Positions 1 through 5,192 of a stretch of DNA of 7,601 nt are shown piece by piece. Source of the stretch: an uncultured Eubacteriales bacterium (GTDB lineage: Bacteria; Bacillota; Clostridia; Oscillospirales; Acutalibacteraceae); contig CAKSNI010000046.1 of NCBI GenBank assembly GCA_934476025.1, positions 1-7,601 on the forward strand. Reading direction: 5' to 3'. A model generated the notes under the pieces. It was given only the letters and a program-made list of their open reading frames with translations. It was not told the DNA's origin and did no database searches. Position 1 is the stretch's first letter. Each line of letters begins with the position of its first letter. Position numbers and translations under genes: made by a program.

Positions 1-1063
1 GAATTTGCCCGTGCGCTTCGGGAACTCTCTGATAAACCGAAAGCATTTCGAGGATGCGTTCCTTGATTTTTTCCATGCCGTAAAAATCCCGGTCCAGAAT
101 CCGTTTGGCACGAGCCAAATCGGTGCGTTCTTTGGTAGAAGTTTGCCAGGGGAGAGCCAAACAGGTATCCAGATAATTTCGAACGATGGTTCCTTCCTGG
201 GACCCCTGAGGCATTTTGACCAATTTTGAAATCTCGGTGCAAAGTTTCTCCCGAATATAGGGCGGGGCCGGAAGTGAGGAAACCTTTTCATAATACATTT
301 CCGTTTCATCGGAATCATCCACGCCGTAAAGTTCTTCGTTAATGGCACGAATCTGTTCGCGCAGGTAGTATTCCCGCTGATTTTCGTCCATTTGACGGTG
401 AACACTTTCGCTGATGCGGTTGTCAATTTTCAACAGTTCGCATTCCTTTGTGAGCAGTTCGAGTACAATTTTCGCACGACGGGTCACTTCGGTTTGCTCC
501 AGAATAAACTGCTTGTCATCAACCGGGGCGTTAATCGAATGGGCAATGGCATTGCTTAAAGAAAACAAATGGTCATCGGCCATAATGCTGAAAAAAATAT
601 CCGGCGAAAGTGGGGCGGAGGAAAGTTGATTGTATTGTTCAAACAGATTGTGAATTTTTCGAACCAAGGCTTTTTGGTAATTTTCGGAATGATGCGCTTC
701 CTTTATCGGGAGGGGATCAATCCGGCAGATCCAATATCCGTTTTGCTTATGCGTGTAGCTGCGGGTGGCAGCATATAACGCCTCGCAAAGAACCTTCACA
801 CTCTGCTCAGACGGGCGGAAAATCTGACGGATGCGGCAAAGACAGCCGACTTCGTAAATACCGGATTCTTCCGGTTCATCTTCACGGATATCTTTTTGGG
901 CTACCAGAAAAATCAACTGGTCATCTTTCATAGCCTGTTCGATGGCAGAAACAGAAATCAGTCGGCCGGCTTCAAAGTGAAGCGGAAGACCCGGAAAAGC
1001 AACCAGCCCGCGCATGGCAATCATGGGGACGGTAAGCGTATCCACAGAAACAGTGTTGAGCAT
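1..1063 (-). CDS. lon: ATP-dependent protease Lon (endopeptidase La), N-terminal part, cut by window edge
   Basis: Lon is a cytoplasmic homohexameric AAA+ serine protease that degrades misfolded and regulatory proteins. Translating the complementary strand from the ATG at 1063 gives 354 uninterrupted codons running off the left edge. The start MLNTVSVDTLTVPMIAMRGL, followed by FPGLPLHFEAGR, is the usual beginning of the Lon substrate-binding domain (about residues 8-200). The family hallmark MDENQREYYLREQIRAINEE lies at about residues 225-244, and YLDTCLALPW followed by LDRDFYGMEKIKERILE at about 296-340 leads into the ATPase domain. The window ends just before the expected Walker A motif, so the ATPase core and the Ser-Lys protease domain are outside. 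GGAGG at 1074-1078 lies 10 bases upstream of the ATG, which supports this start. The gene is divergent from rpe and has its own sigma-A promoter. I see no CtsR or CIRCE heat-shock operator in the leader. Confidence 0.96.
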   Translation of the reverse strand, partial: MLNTVSVDTLTVPMIAMRGLVAFPGLPLHFEAGRLISVSAIEQAMKDDQLIFLVAQKDIREDEPEESGIYEVGCLCRIRQIFRPSEQSVKVLCEALYAATRSYTHKQNGYWICRIDPLPIKEAHHSENYQKALVRKIHNLFEQYNQLSSAPLSPDIFFSIMADDHLFSLSNAIAHSINAPVDDKQFILEQTEVTRRAKIVLELLTKECELLKIDNRISESVHRQMDENQREYYLREQIRAINEELYGVDDSDETEMYYEKVSSLPAPPYIREKLCTEISKLVKMPQGSQEGTIVRNYLDTCLALPWQTSTKERTDLARAKRILDRDFYGMEKIKERILEMLSVYQRVPEAHGQI

Positions 1064-1120
1064 AGAATTTAAACCTCCGGATTAGTGAAAGGGGAACAAA
1101 ACCCGTAACATAACATTTCT

Positions 1121-1149
1121 ATTATAGTATAATCAGGCTGTGAAATCAA
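1121..1149 (-). promoter_or_regulatory. Sigma-A promoter of lon
   Basis: On the minus strand TTGATT (1149 to 1144) and a perfect TATAAT (1126 to 1121) are separated by exactly 17 bases. An overlapping TATACT at 1131-1126 could be an alternative -10. Transcription should start near 1114, giving a leader of about 50 bases before the lon ATG. Identification is by consensus match only. Confidence 0.8.
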
Positions 1150-1175
1150 GTTTGAATTTGTGCCAAAAACAGGTG

Positions 1176-1209
1176 CAAAACAGCTTTTCATTGACACAAA
1201 ACAACTTTT
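1176..1209 (+). repeat. Pair of 13-base direct repeats in the rpe promoter (candidate operator)
   Basis: CAAAACAGCTTTT at 1176-1188 recurs as CAAAACAACTTTT at 1197-1209 with one mismatch. The start-to-start distance is 21 bases, two helical turns, so both copies face the same side of the DNA. The first copy ends just upstream of the rpe -35 hexamer and the second fills most of the -35/-10 spacer. Each copy has AAAA/TTTT arms around a 4-base centre. A weaker related copy may lie upstream: 1160-1172 resembles 1173-1183. The arrangement suits a repressor site, but no regulator is identified. Confidence 0.45.
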
Positions 1210-1219
1210 GCGGTAAAAT
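1191..1219 (+). promoter_or_regulatory. Sigma-A promoter of rpe
   Basis: A perfect TTGACA (1191-1196) is followed after 17 bases by TAAAAT (1214-1219), which differs from TATAAT at one position. Transcription should begin near 1226, leaving a leader of about 60 bases. The leader contains a 9-bp inverted repeat, AGCCGGAAA (1238-1246) with TTTCCGGCT (1258-1266) around an 11-base loop, just upstream of the ribosome binding site. It lacks a U-tract, so it may stabilise the mRNA or affect initiation rather than terminate transcription. Confidence 0.85.
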
Positions 1220-1284
1220 GATAGCGAAAAAAGGAAAAGCCGGAAAATCGGCAGTGATTTCCGGCTGATAATGGGGGATTGAAA

Positions 1285-1929
1285 ATGGTAAGAGTGGCAC
1301 CTTCTGTTTTAACGGCAGATTTCTTGGAACTGAAAGATACCCTGGTTCAACTTAAAGACGCCGGGGTCGACTTTTTGCATCTGGATGTAATGGACGGAAT
1401 ATTTGTTCCGAATATTTCTTTCGGAATTCCGGTGATTGAATCCATTCGCAAACACACGGATATTCCGTTTGATGTTCATTTGATGATTGATCGGCCGGAT
1501 CGCTATATTCGTGAATTTGCCAAGGTCAGCGATTATCTCGGCTTTCATTACGAAGCCGGCAGTGATGTTGCTCAAACACTGTCCCTCATCCGGGATTGCG
1601 GCTGCAAAGCTTGTTTGACCATCAAACCGGCCACCGATCCCCATGAAATTTTTCCGTTTCTTGCGCTTTGTGATATGGTTTTGGTGATGTCGGTGGAGCC
1701 GGGGTTCGGAGGGCAAAAGTTTATGCCGTCGGCTTTGGAAAAACTTCGGGTCTTAAAGCAGGAGATTTCCGATCGCGGTCTGACCTGTCTGCTGGAAGTG
1801 GACGGTGGAATCAACGCTCAAACGGCGGCTCAGGCGGCCGATGCCGGTGCGGATGTGCTGGTTGTAGGCAATTATCTTTTTTCTTCCAACGAGAAAAAAG
1901 AACGGGTTGATCTACTCAAATCCCTTTAA
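1285..1929 (+). CDS. rpe: Ribulose-phosphate 3-epimerase
   Basis: This cytoplasmic TIM-barrel enzyme interconverts D-ribulose 5-phosphate and D-xylulose 5-phosphate in the pentose phosphate pathway. The 214 residues match the usual length. Family landmarks are APSVLTADF (5-13), LHLDVMDGIFVPN (31-43) with metal-binding H32 and D34 and M36 in the active site, DVHLM with H65, VMSVEPGFGGQKF (134-146) with its phosphate-binding glycine loop, and EVDGGIN (171-177) with catalytic D173. The sequence favours Rpe over allulose-6-phosphate epimerase, though this is by motif only. The ATG at 1285 is preferred over the in-frame TTG at 1279 because GGGGGA (1273-1278) sits 6 bases before the ATG and directly touches the TTG. 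The last helix is short. The gene has its own promoter and stands alone, unlike the prkC-rsgA-rpe-thiN cluster common in Firmicutes. Its 3' end overlaps the convergent MecA-like gene by 14 bases, with no terminator visible. Confidence 0.95.
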   Translation: MVRVAPSVLTADFLELKDTLVQLKDAGVDFLHLDVMDGIFVPNISFGIPVIESIRKHTDIPFDVHLMIDRPDRYIREFAKVSDYLGFHYEAGSDVAQTLSLIRDCGCKACLTIKPATDPHEIFPFLALCDMVLVMSVEPGFGGQKFMPSALEKLRVLKQEISDRGLTCLLEVDGGINAQTAAQAADAGADVLVVGNYLFSSNEKKERVDLLKSL

Positions 1930-2416
1930 GGTAACGGCCGATTTCTTCGGTTGCGTTTTTGCTGATCAGTCGTCCATATTCCTGGATTCTTCCGATTGTC
2001 AGCCGGTCTTTAATGGCTCCGCCGATAGGCAAAAAACGAGTGTTTTGAACGAACAGATAATACTTTGATCGATACCGATATAAAAGATCTCCGCTTTCGG
2101 TTTGGCCATATCGCTGCTGGATGGTGTCAAGCAACCGGTCGGAGGAAAAAAAGCCGTAACAGCGCAGCTTTTCACTGCGCCGGCAGCGATAAGGCGTTGC
2201 TCTTCGAAGAATTCGAATTCGCAGTTGATGACTTTGATAGTCGGTTTTGATTCTCAGCGCGTATATCCGGCGGTCATGGGTTGGTGCAGCGGTTACCCGT
2301 AAAGCGGCATCCACGAAGTTTTGAAGAAAACTTCGGCTCAACCGGGCACAGGGGCGAATTGACCTTTGCAGGAAAACATATTGTAAATCGCGGGGCCCGA
2401 AGGAAATCAAAAACAT
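1916..2416 (-). CDS. Divergent, arginine-rich MecA-family adaptor-like protein
   Basis: MecA adaptors deliver substrates to the ClpC ATPase in Firmicutes. The 166-residue product matches the family best at its C-terminus: a segment at about 108-125 with LLYRYRSKYYLFV and another at about 144-164 with IQEYGRLISKNATEEIGRYL. These follow the MecA pattern of LY.Y..KYYL followed by EYG.LI...A.E.L. The preceding YGFFSSDRLLDTIQQRYG fits the family's inter-domain helix, and about residues 28-72 can be laid over the usual N-domain. A strong AAGGAG lies about 6 bases before the ATG at 2416, which argues that this is a real gene. Odd points: about 26 arginines (near 16%), whereas MecA proteins are usually acidic; it is shorter than B. 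subtilis MecA (about 218 residues); and its stop lies inside the end of rpe. Assignment is from remembered family patterns without a search, so a different small protein remains possible. Confidence 0.65.
   Translation of the reverse strand: MFLISFGPRDLQYVFLQRSIRPCARLSRSFLQNFVDAALRVTAAPTHDRRIYALRIKTDYQSHQLRIRILRRATPYRCRRSEKLRCYGFFSSDRLLDTIQQRYGQTESGDLLYRYRSKYYLFVQNTRFLPIGGAIKDRLTIGRIQEYGRLISKNATEEIGRYLKGI
2359..2387 (+). promoter_or_regulatory. Candidate promoter of the phosphohexomutase gene, inside the divergent MecA-like gene
   Basis: TTGACC (2359-2364) and TGTAAA (2382-2387) are 17 bases apart. The -35 is good and the -10 matches TATAAT at four of six positions. Transcription would start near 2394, giving a leader of about 64 bases. 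Only 41 bases separate the two divergent starts, so any sigma-A promoter for the mutase must lie inside the opposing gene, as this one does. The evidence is weak. Confidence 0.35.
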
Positions 2417-2457
2417 AACGGCTCCTTTGCTCTTAAAAAATGAAAGGAAACATCAAG

Positions 2458-3942
2458 ATGAGTTATGCACATTTAAAAAGCGGAACCGATGTCCGCGGCA
2501 TTGCGGTAGAACATGACGGAATTGCCATTGAATTGACCGATGAAGCGGTTTATGATATTACCGCTGCTTTTGTTTGCTATTTAATGGATCAAACGGAAAT
2601 TCCGCCCGAAGAATTGACGGTGGCGGTCGGGCATGATTCCCGGATTTCCGCTCAGCGCATCCGCGATGCGGTTTGCCGTGCCTTGTCGGATTCCGGTGTT
2701 CGGGTGTTGGATTGCGGTCTGGCCTCTACACCGGCCATGTTTATGACAACGGTACGCTTGAAAAACCAGGCCGCCATTCAGATTACCGCCAGCCATCATC
2801 CTTTTGATCGGAACGGCCTGAAATTCTTTTTACCGACCGGCGGGTTGAATGAAACCCAGATTCGGGAAATTCTTTTGCTGGCGGATGATCGAACGGTTTC
2901 GCTTTCCGAAAAGCCGGGAGAGGTGATTTCGGTTGATTTTATGACCGAATACGCCGCCATTCTTCGGGAAATGATTTGTCGTTCACTCGGAAAAAATGAG
3001 TCGGAACTTCCTCTGAAGGGCTATCGGATTGTGGTGGATGCCGGTAACGGAGCAGGCGGCTTTTATGCCACGGATGTTCTTAAAAAACTGGGCGCGGATA
3101 TTACCGGAAGCCAGTTTTTGGAACCGGATGGTATGTTCCCGAATCATATTCCGAATCCGGAAAACGAAGAGGCCATGGAAAGTATTTCCCGGGCTGTGAT
3201 TGCTTACAAGGCCGATTTAGGGGTCATTTTTGACACAGATGTAGATCGCGCGGCCTGTGTTGCTCCAAACGGAGAGGAAATCAACCGAAATCGCCTGATT
3301 GCGCTGATTTCCGCCATTATTGCAAAAGATCATCCCGGAGCAACCATTGTGACCGATTCGGTTACCTCTGACGGACTGAAAACCTTTTTGGAAGATCACC
3401 TGGGCTGCCATCATTATCGCTATCGTCGCGGCTATAAAAATGTTATTGATAAAGCGGTCGAACTGTGCGACCGGGGGGTTGATTGTCCGTTGGCTATTGA
3501 AACTTCCGGCCATGCTGCATTGCGGGAAAATTATTTTTTGGATGACGGGGCCTATCTGATGACCAAAATAATCATTGAATTGGCAAAGGGCAGCGATTTT
3601 GAAAAAATTCTTGCCCCCCTTGCCGTTCCGGCAGAGGAAGCTGAGCGCAGGCTGAAAATTCGTTGTGAGAATTTTCGCGATTACGGAAATTCGGTGATTC
3701 AGCAATTGCTGGAATATGCTGAAAAACAGCCTGATTTTCGGGTTGCGGATGATAACCGCGAAGGCATCCGGATTTCCACGGACTCCGGTTGGTTTTTGCT
3801 TCGTCTGAGCGTTCATGACCCGGTGATGCCGATGAATTTTGAAAGCATGAAACCGGGCGGCGTTTCCGAAATGATTCGACGGATTCGACCGTTTTTCGCT
3901 CCGTTTGATCAGCTGGATTGTTCGGCGCTGGAAACCGTTTGA
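2458..3942 (+). CDS. Phosphoglucomutase/phosphomannomutase family enzyme (alpha-D-phosphohexomutase)
   Basis: These cytoplasmic enzymes move a phosphate between C1 and C6 of glucose or mannose, through a phosphoserine intermediate, to feed nucleotide-sugar and polysaccharide synthesis. The protein has 494 residues. Domain 1 carries SGTDVRG (8-14) and the phosphoserine loop TASHHPFDRNGLKF (110-123), with S112 as the phosphorylated residue. The metal loop is DTDVDR (259-264). The sugar-binding loop is ETSGHAALRENYF (348-360) followed by LDDGAYL. The C-terminal phosphate-binding segment is RLSVHDPVMPMNFES (449-463), where most family members have R-S-G-T-E-P. These variants (HHP for HNP, DTD for DGD) recur together in a Firmicute clade known to me, so they do not look like decay. 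The ATG at 2458 is chosen because AAAGGA (2443-2448) lies 9 bases upstream; the ATG at 2440 has no binding site. Glucose versus mannose specificity cannot be read from sequence alone. A strong terminator follows. Confidence 0.9.
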   Translation: MSYAHLKSGTDVRGIAVEHDGIAIELTDEAVYDITAAFVCYLMDQTEIPPEELTVAVGHDSRISAQRIRDAVCRALSDSGVRVLDCGLASTPAMFMTTVRLKNQAAIQITASHHPFDRNGLKFFLPTGGLNETQIREILLLADDRTVSLSEKPGEVISVDFMTEYAAILREMICRSLGKNESELPLKGYRIVVDAGNGAGGFYATDVLKKLGADITGSQFLEPDGMFPNHIPNPENEEAMESISRAVIAYKADLGVIFDTDVDRAACVAPNGEEINRNRLIALISAIIAKDHPGATIVTDSVTSDGLKTFLEDHLGCHHYRYRRGYKNVIDKAVELCDRGVDCPLAIETSGHAALRENYFLDDGAYLMTKIIIELAKGSDFEKILAPLAVPAEEAERRLKIRCENFRDYGNSVIQQLLEYAEKQPDFRVADDNREGIRISTDSGWFLLRLSVHDPVMPMNFESMKPGGVSEMIRRIRPFFAPFDQLDCSALETV

Positions 3943-3944
3943 TA

Positions 3945-3980
3945 AAAGCGGGGCTGTTTATTTTGAAACAGCCCCGCTTT
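3945..3980. terminator. Bidirectional intrinsic terminator between the mutase and the cysteine-rich gene
   Basis: A perfect 15-bp inverted repeat (3945-3959 with 3966-3980) closes a 6-base ATTTTG loop. The core is GCGGGGCTG/CAGCCCCGC, flanked by A-runs on the left and T-runs on the right that also pair. It begins 2 bases after the mutase stop and lies 44 bases beyond the stop of the convergent gene, so it can serve both. The T-tracts (CTTT then CTTTT on plus, CTTTT on minus) are short but the stem is very stable. Confidence 0.9.
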
Positions 3981-4024
3981 GGCTTTTGTATCAAATCGGA
4001 AAGCCGGTTTCCGCACGGTATCGG

Positions 4025-4846
4025 TTAGGATTTCGAACAATCTTTATCGGCGGTCTGGCACCCGCATTCACCCGGCGCAGAACGCGGGGGAAAGAAATCA
4101 TCGGTAGGAAATTTAATGCGTTTGAATACATCGCACGGCTGATCGGTGGTGTCAACACATTGTTTTTCCGGAATGCAGAAATCGTATACCGGAATCAACA
4201 TCTGTACATTGCGGATCAACTGAATAATGGTAAACAATCCGAGGGTTACATAAACGGCTTTGCTGCCCGGCTGCAGGTCGGTTTCCGGAGCCTTTCCAAG
4301 GGTTTTGCAAATGCAATCCGGCATACAGCGCAGCGGCTGCAGACAGGGCTGTACCTCGCAGATTTTGGCAGACAAGGCAACCGGATCCACCGCCTGCACC
4401 ACGCAGCGGGGGGAATTGCTGCTTTCTTCCAGCTGGGTATCGGCTCCGCCCTCCAGGGTGGTCAGATTGGAAAAGACACGAACATTTCCTTCGCTGCCGT
4501 AGAGAATCACCTTTTTGGTGAAATAGCATACACCCTTCATTTCGGTCGGTGTGGTATGCGGGACCGTGAAAACATCCAATTTAACGAGGAAGAAGAAGGT
4601 CAGATCGCAGGAATAGTATCCGCGATTAAATGAAACCTGTTCAACATCCACATAAACATTAAGTACTTCCGCACTCCGCAACCGGACGCTCAGGGCGTTC
4701 TGAATGACGGCCTGATCTTCCGGAGCAAAATAGCAGCGCAAATCCTCCAGACAATCCCGATCGCAGCAGCTGTCGTACACTCGACCGGCATCAATACAGA
4801 CTGCTTCCTTGAAGGTGTCTGCACCATTTCGGTTATTTTCTGCCAT
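4025..4846 (-). CDS. Conserved clostridial cysteine-rich protein of unknown function
   Basis: The 273-residue product has no function known to me. It contains 19 cysteines (7%) in clusters: VC and SCCDRDC near 16-32, a dense group around PCLQPLRCMPDCICK in the middle, FCIPEKQC, and ECGC near the end. Segments such as VCIDAGRVYDSCCDRDCLED, FNRGYYSCDL, KKVILYGSEGNV and VYVTLGLFTIIQLIRN match a family I recognise as hypothetical across Ruminococcaceae and Lachnospiraceae. There is no signal peptide and no clear membrane helix, so it is probably made in the cytoplasm. The start at 4846 is firm: AGGAGG (4855-4860) lies 8 bases upstream, whereas the upstream in-frame ATG at 4882 has none. It is monocistronic, ends at a bidirectional terminator, and has a promoter candidate of sporulation type. 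A spore-coat or other disulphide- or metal-bearing structural role is possible but is only inferred. Confidence 0.85.
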   Translation of the reverse strand: MAENNRNGADTFKEAVCIDAGRVYDSCCDRDCLEDLRCYFAPEDQAVIQNALSVRLRSAEVLNVYVDVEQVSFNRGYYSCDLTFFFLVKLDVFTVPHTTPTEMKGVCYFTKKVILYGSEGNVRVFSNLTTLEGGADTQLEESSNSPRCVVQAVDPVALSAKICEVQPCLQPLRCMPDCICKTLGKAPETDLQPGSKAVYVTLGLFTIIQLIRNVQMLIPVYDFCIPEKQCVDTTDQPCDVFKRIKFPTDDFFPPRSAPGECGCQTADKDCSKS

Positions 4847-4900
4847 ACAAGAATCCTCCTTGTGAAAAGTAAGATACGGCATTGCCGCAACTTCATTAAC

Positions 4901-4927
4901 ATTCTATGAAAAAACCGGCTTTCGGTG
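4901..4927 (-). promoter_or_regulatory. Candidate mother-cell sporulation promoter (sigma-K/sigma-E-like) for the cysteine-rich gene
   Basis: On the minus strand CACC (4927 to 4924) is followed after 15 bases by CATAGAAT (4908 to 4901). This fits the sigma-K pattern of a short mACm -35 and a CATAnnnTA -10 except at the last base, and CATAGAAT also resembles the sigma-E -10. No good sigma-A -35 precedes it, although TAGAAT alone is a fair sigma-A -10. Transcription would start near 4894, about 48 bases before the start codon. Short motifs like this occur by chance, so confidence is low. Confidence 0.3.
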
Positions 4928-4965
4928 ACTTTTGCGAAAAGAGCAGGCATTTTTTACAGTAGGCC

Positions 4966-4993
4966 TTGTATTTTTTTGCCGAAATGGTATAAT
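4966..4993 (+). promoter_or_regulatory. Extended -10 sigma-A promoter of the folT-folC operon
   Basis: A perfect TATAAT (4988-4993) is preceded by TGG, forming an extended -10 element. The upstream TTGTAT (4966-4971) at 16-base spacing is a weak -35, which an extended -10 can tolerate. Transcription should start near 5000, so the mRNA begins about 20 bases before the THF aptamer and has a leader of about 190 bases before folT. Confidence 0.8.
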
Positions 4994-5020
4994 AGGAGAA
5001 ACGGAACCCGCCCCTTGGGT

Positions 5021-5137
5021 GGATCAGAGTAGACAGAAACGCGTTAAGTGCTGCAGGAACGGGGAGTTGTCTTGCGGACGAAAGCCGAAAAGGCTGCGGT
5101 GCTTCTGTCGCATCCCGCTGAATTACGGTCTTGATCC
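5021..5137 (+). promoter_or_regulatory. Tetrahydrofolate (THF) riboswitch aptamer
   Basis: The class binds reduced folates and usually controls folT or folate genes in Firmicutes. The conserved order of the E. siraeum folT riboswitch is visible: GAGTAGA (5027-5033), CGCGTTAAGTG (5040-5050), GAACGGGGAG in loop 3, GACGAAAG, GCGGTG, then GCATCCCGCT. P2 is GACAGAA (5032-5038) with TTCTGTC (5103-5109), a perfect 7 bp. P3 is CTGCA (5051-5055) with TGCGG (5073-5077). P4 is AGCC (5083-5086) with GGCT (5092-5095). The long-range pseudoknot can form between GGGA in loop 3 (5062-5065) and TCCC (5113-5116). P1 can be TCAG (5024-5027) with CTGA (5118-5121), or alternatively GGATCA (5021-5026) with TGATCC (5132-5137). 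A terminator follows, and folT and folC lie downstream. Confidence 0.93.
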
Positions 5138-5147
5138 TTTCATGAAG

Positions 5148-5178
5148 TAGTAGCGGATTTTTCCGTTTACTATTTTTT
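5148..5178 (+). terminator. Riboswitch-controlled intrinsic terminator before folT
   Basis: TAGTAGCGGA (5148-5157) pairs with TCCG (5162-5165) and TTACTA (5167-5172), with one bulged T and one G-U pair, around a TTTT loop. Six T residues (5173-5178) follow directly. The folT ribosome binding site GGGAGG starts at the next base. A competing antiterminator is visible: ATCCCGCT (5112-5119) can pair with AGCGGAT (5152-5158) with one bulge. Because 5112-5119 includes the pseudoknot and P1 strands, ligand binding should free the terminator arm and switch the operon off. Confidence 0.8.
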
Positions 5179-5192
5179 GGGAGGTTTTTATT

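Noticed and set aside
5..933. Several plus-strand open frames up to 107 codons across 1-933.
   Set aside because: They lie antisense to an uninterrupted Lon reading frame with clear family motifs; they lack ribosome binding sites and recognisable domains.
1064..1190. Search for CtsR or CIRCE heat-shock operators upstream of lon.
   Set aside because: Neither the tandem CtsR heptamer nor the CIRCE inverted repeat is present.
1876..1900. Inverted repeat CTTTTTTC ... GAAAAAAG near the end of rpe, considered as a terminator for the MecA-like gene.
   Set aside because: The stem is nearly all A-T with a 9-base loop and no GC core, and it falls in Lys/Glu codons of rpe; it is too weak to call.
2209..2220. 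Tandem GAATTC palindromes and nearby TTCGAA.
   Set aside because: They fall within the MecA-like coding region, reflect repeated Arg-Ile codons, and show no wider repeat structure.
3217..3994. Minus-strand frames of 199 and 140 codons inside the mutase gene.
   Set aside because: Shadow frames opposite a well-supported enzyme; no start signals or family resemblance.
3905..4633. A 242-codon plus-strand frame overlapping the cysteine-rich gene.
   Set aside because: It begins inside the mutase gene, crosses a strong terminator, and is the complement of a gene with an AGGAGG start and recognisable conserved segments.
5006..5020. Small hairpin ACCC/GGGT between the folT promoter and the aptamer.
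   Set aside because: Only 4 bp with a 7-base loop; no evidence that it is part of the riboswitch.
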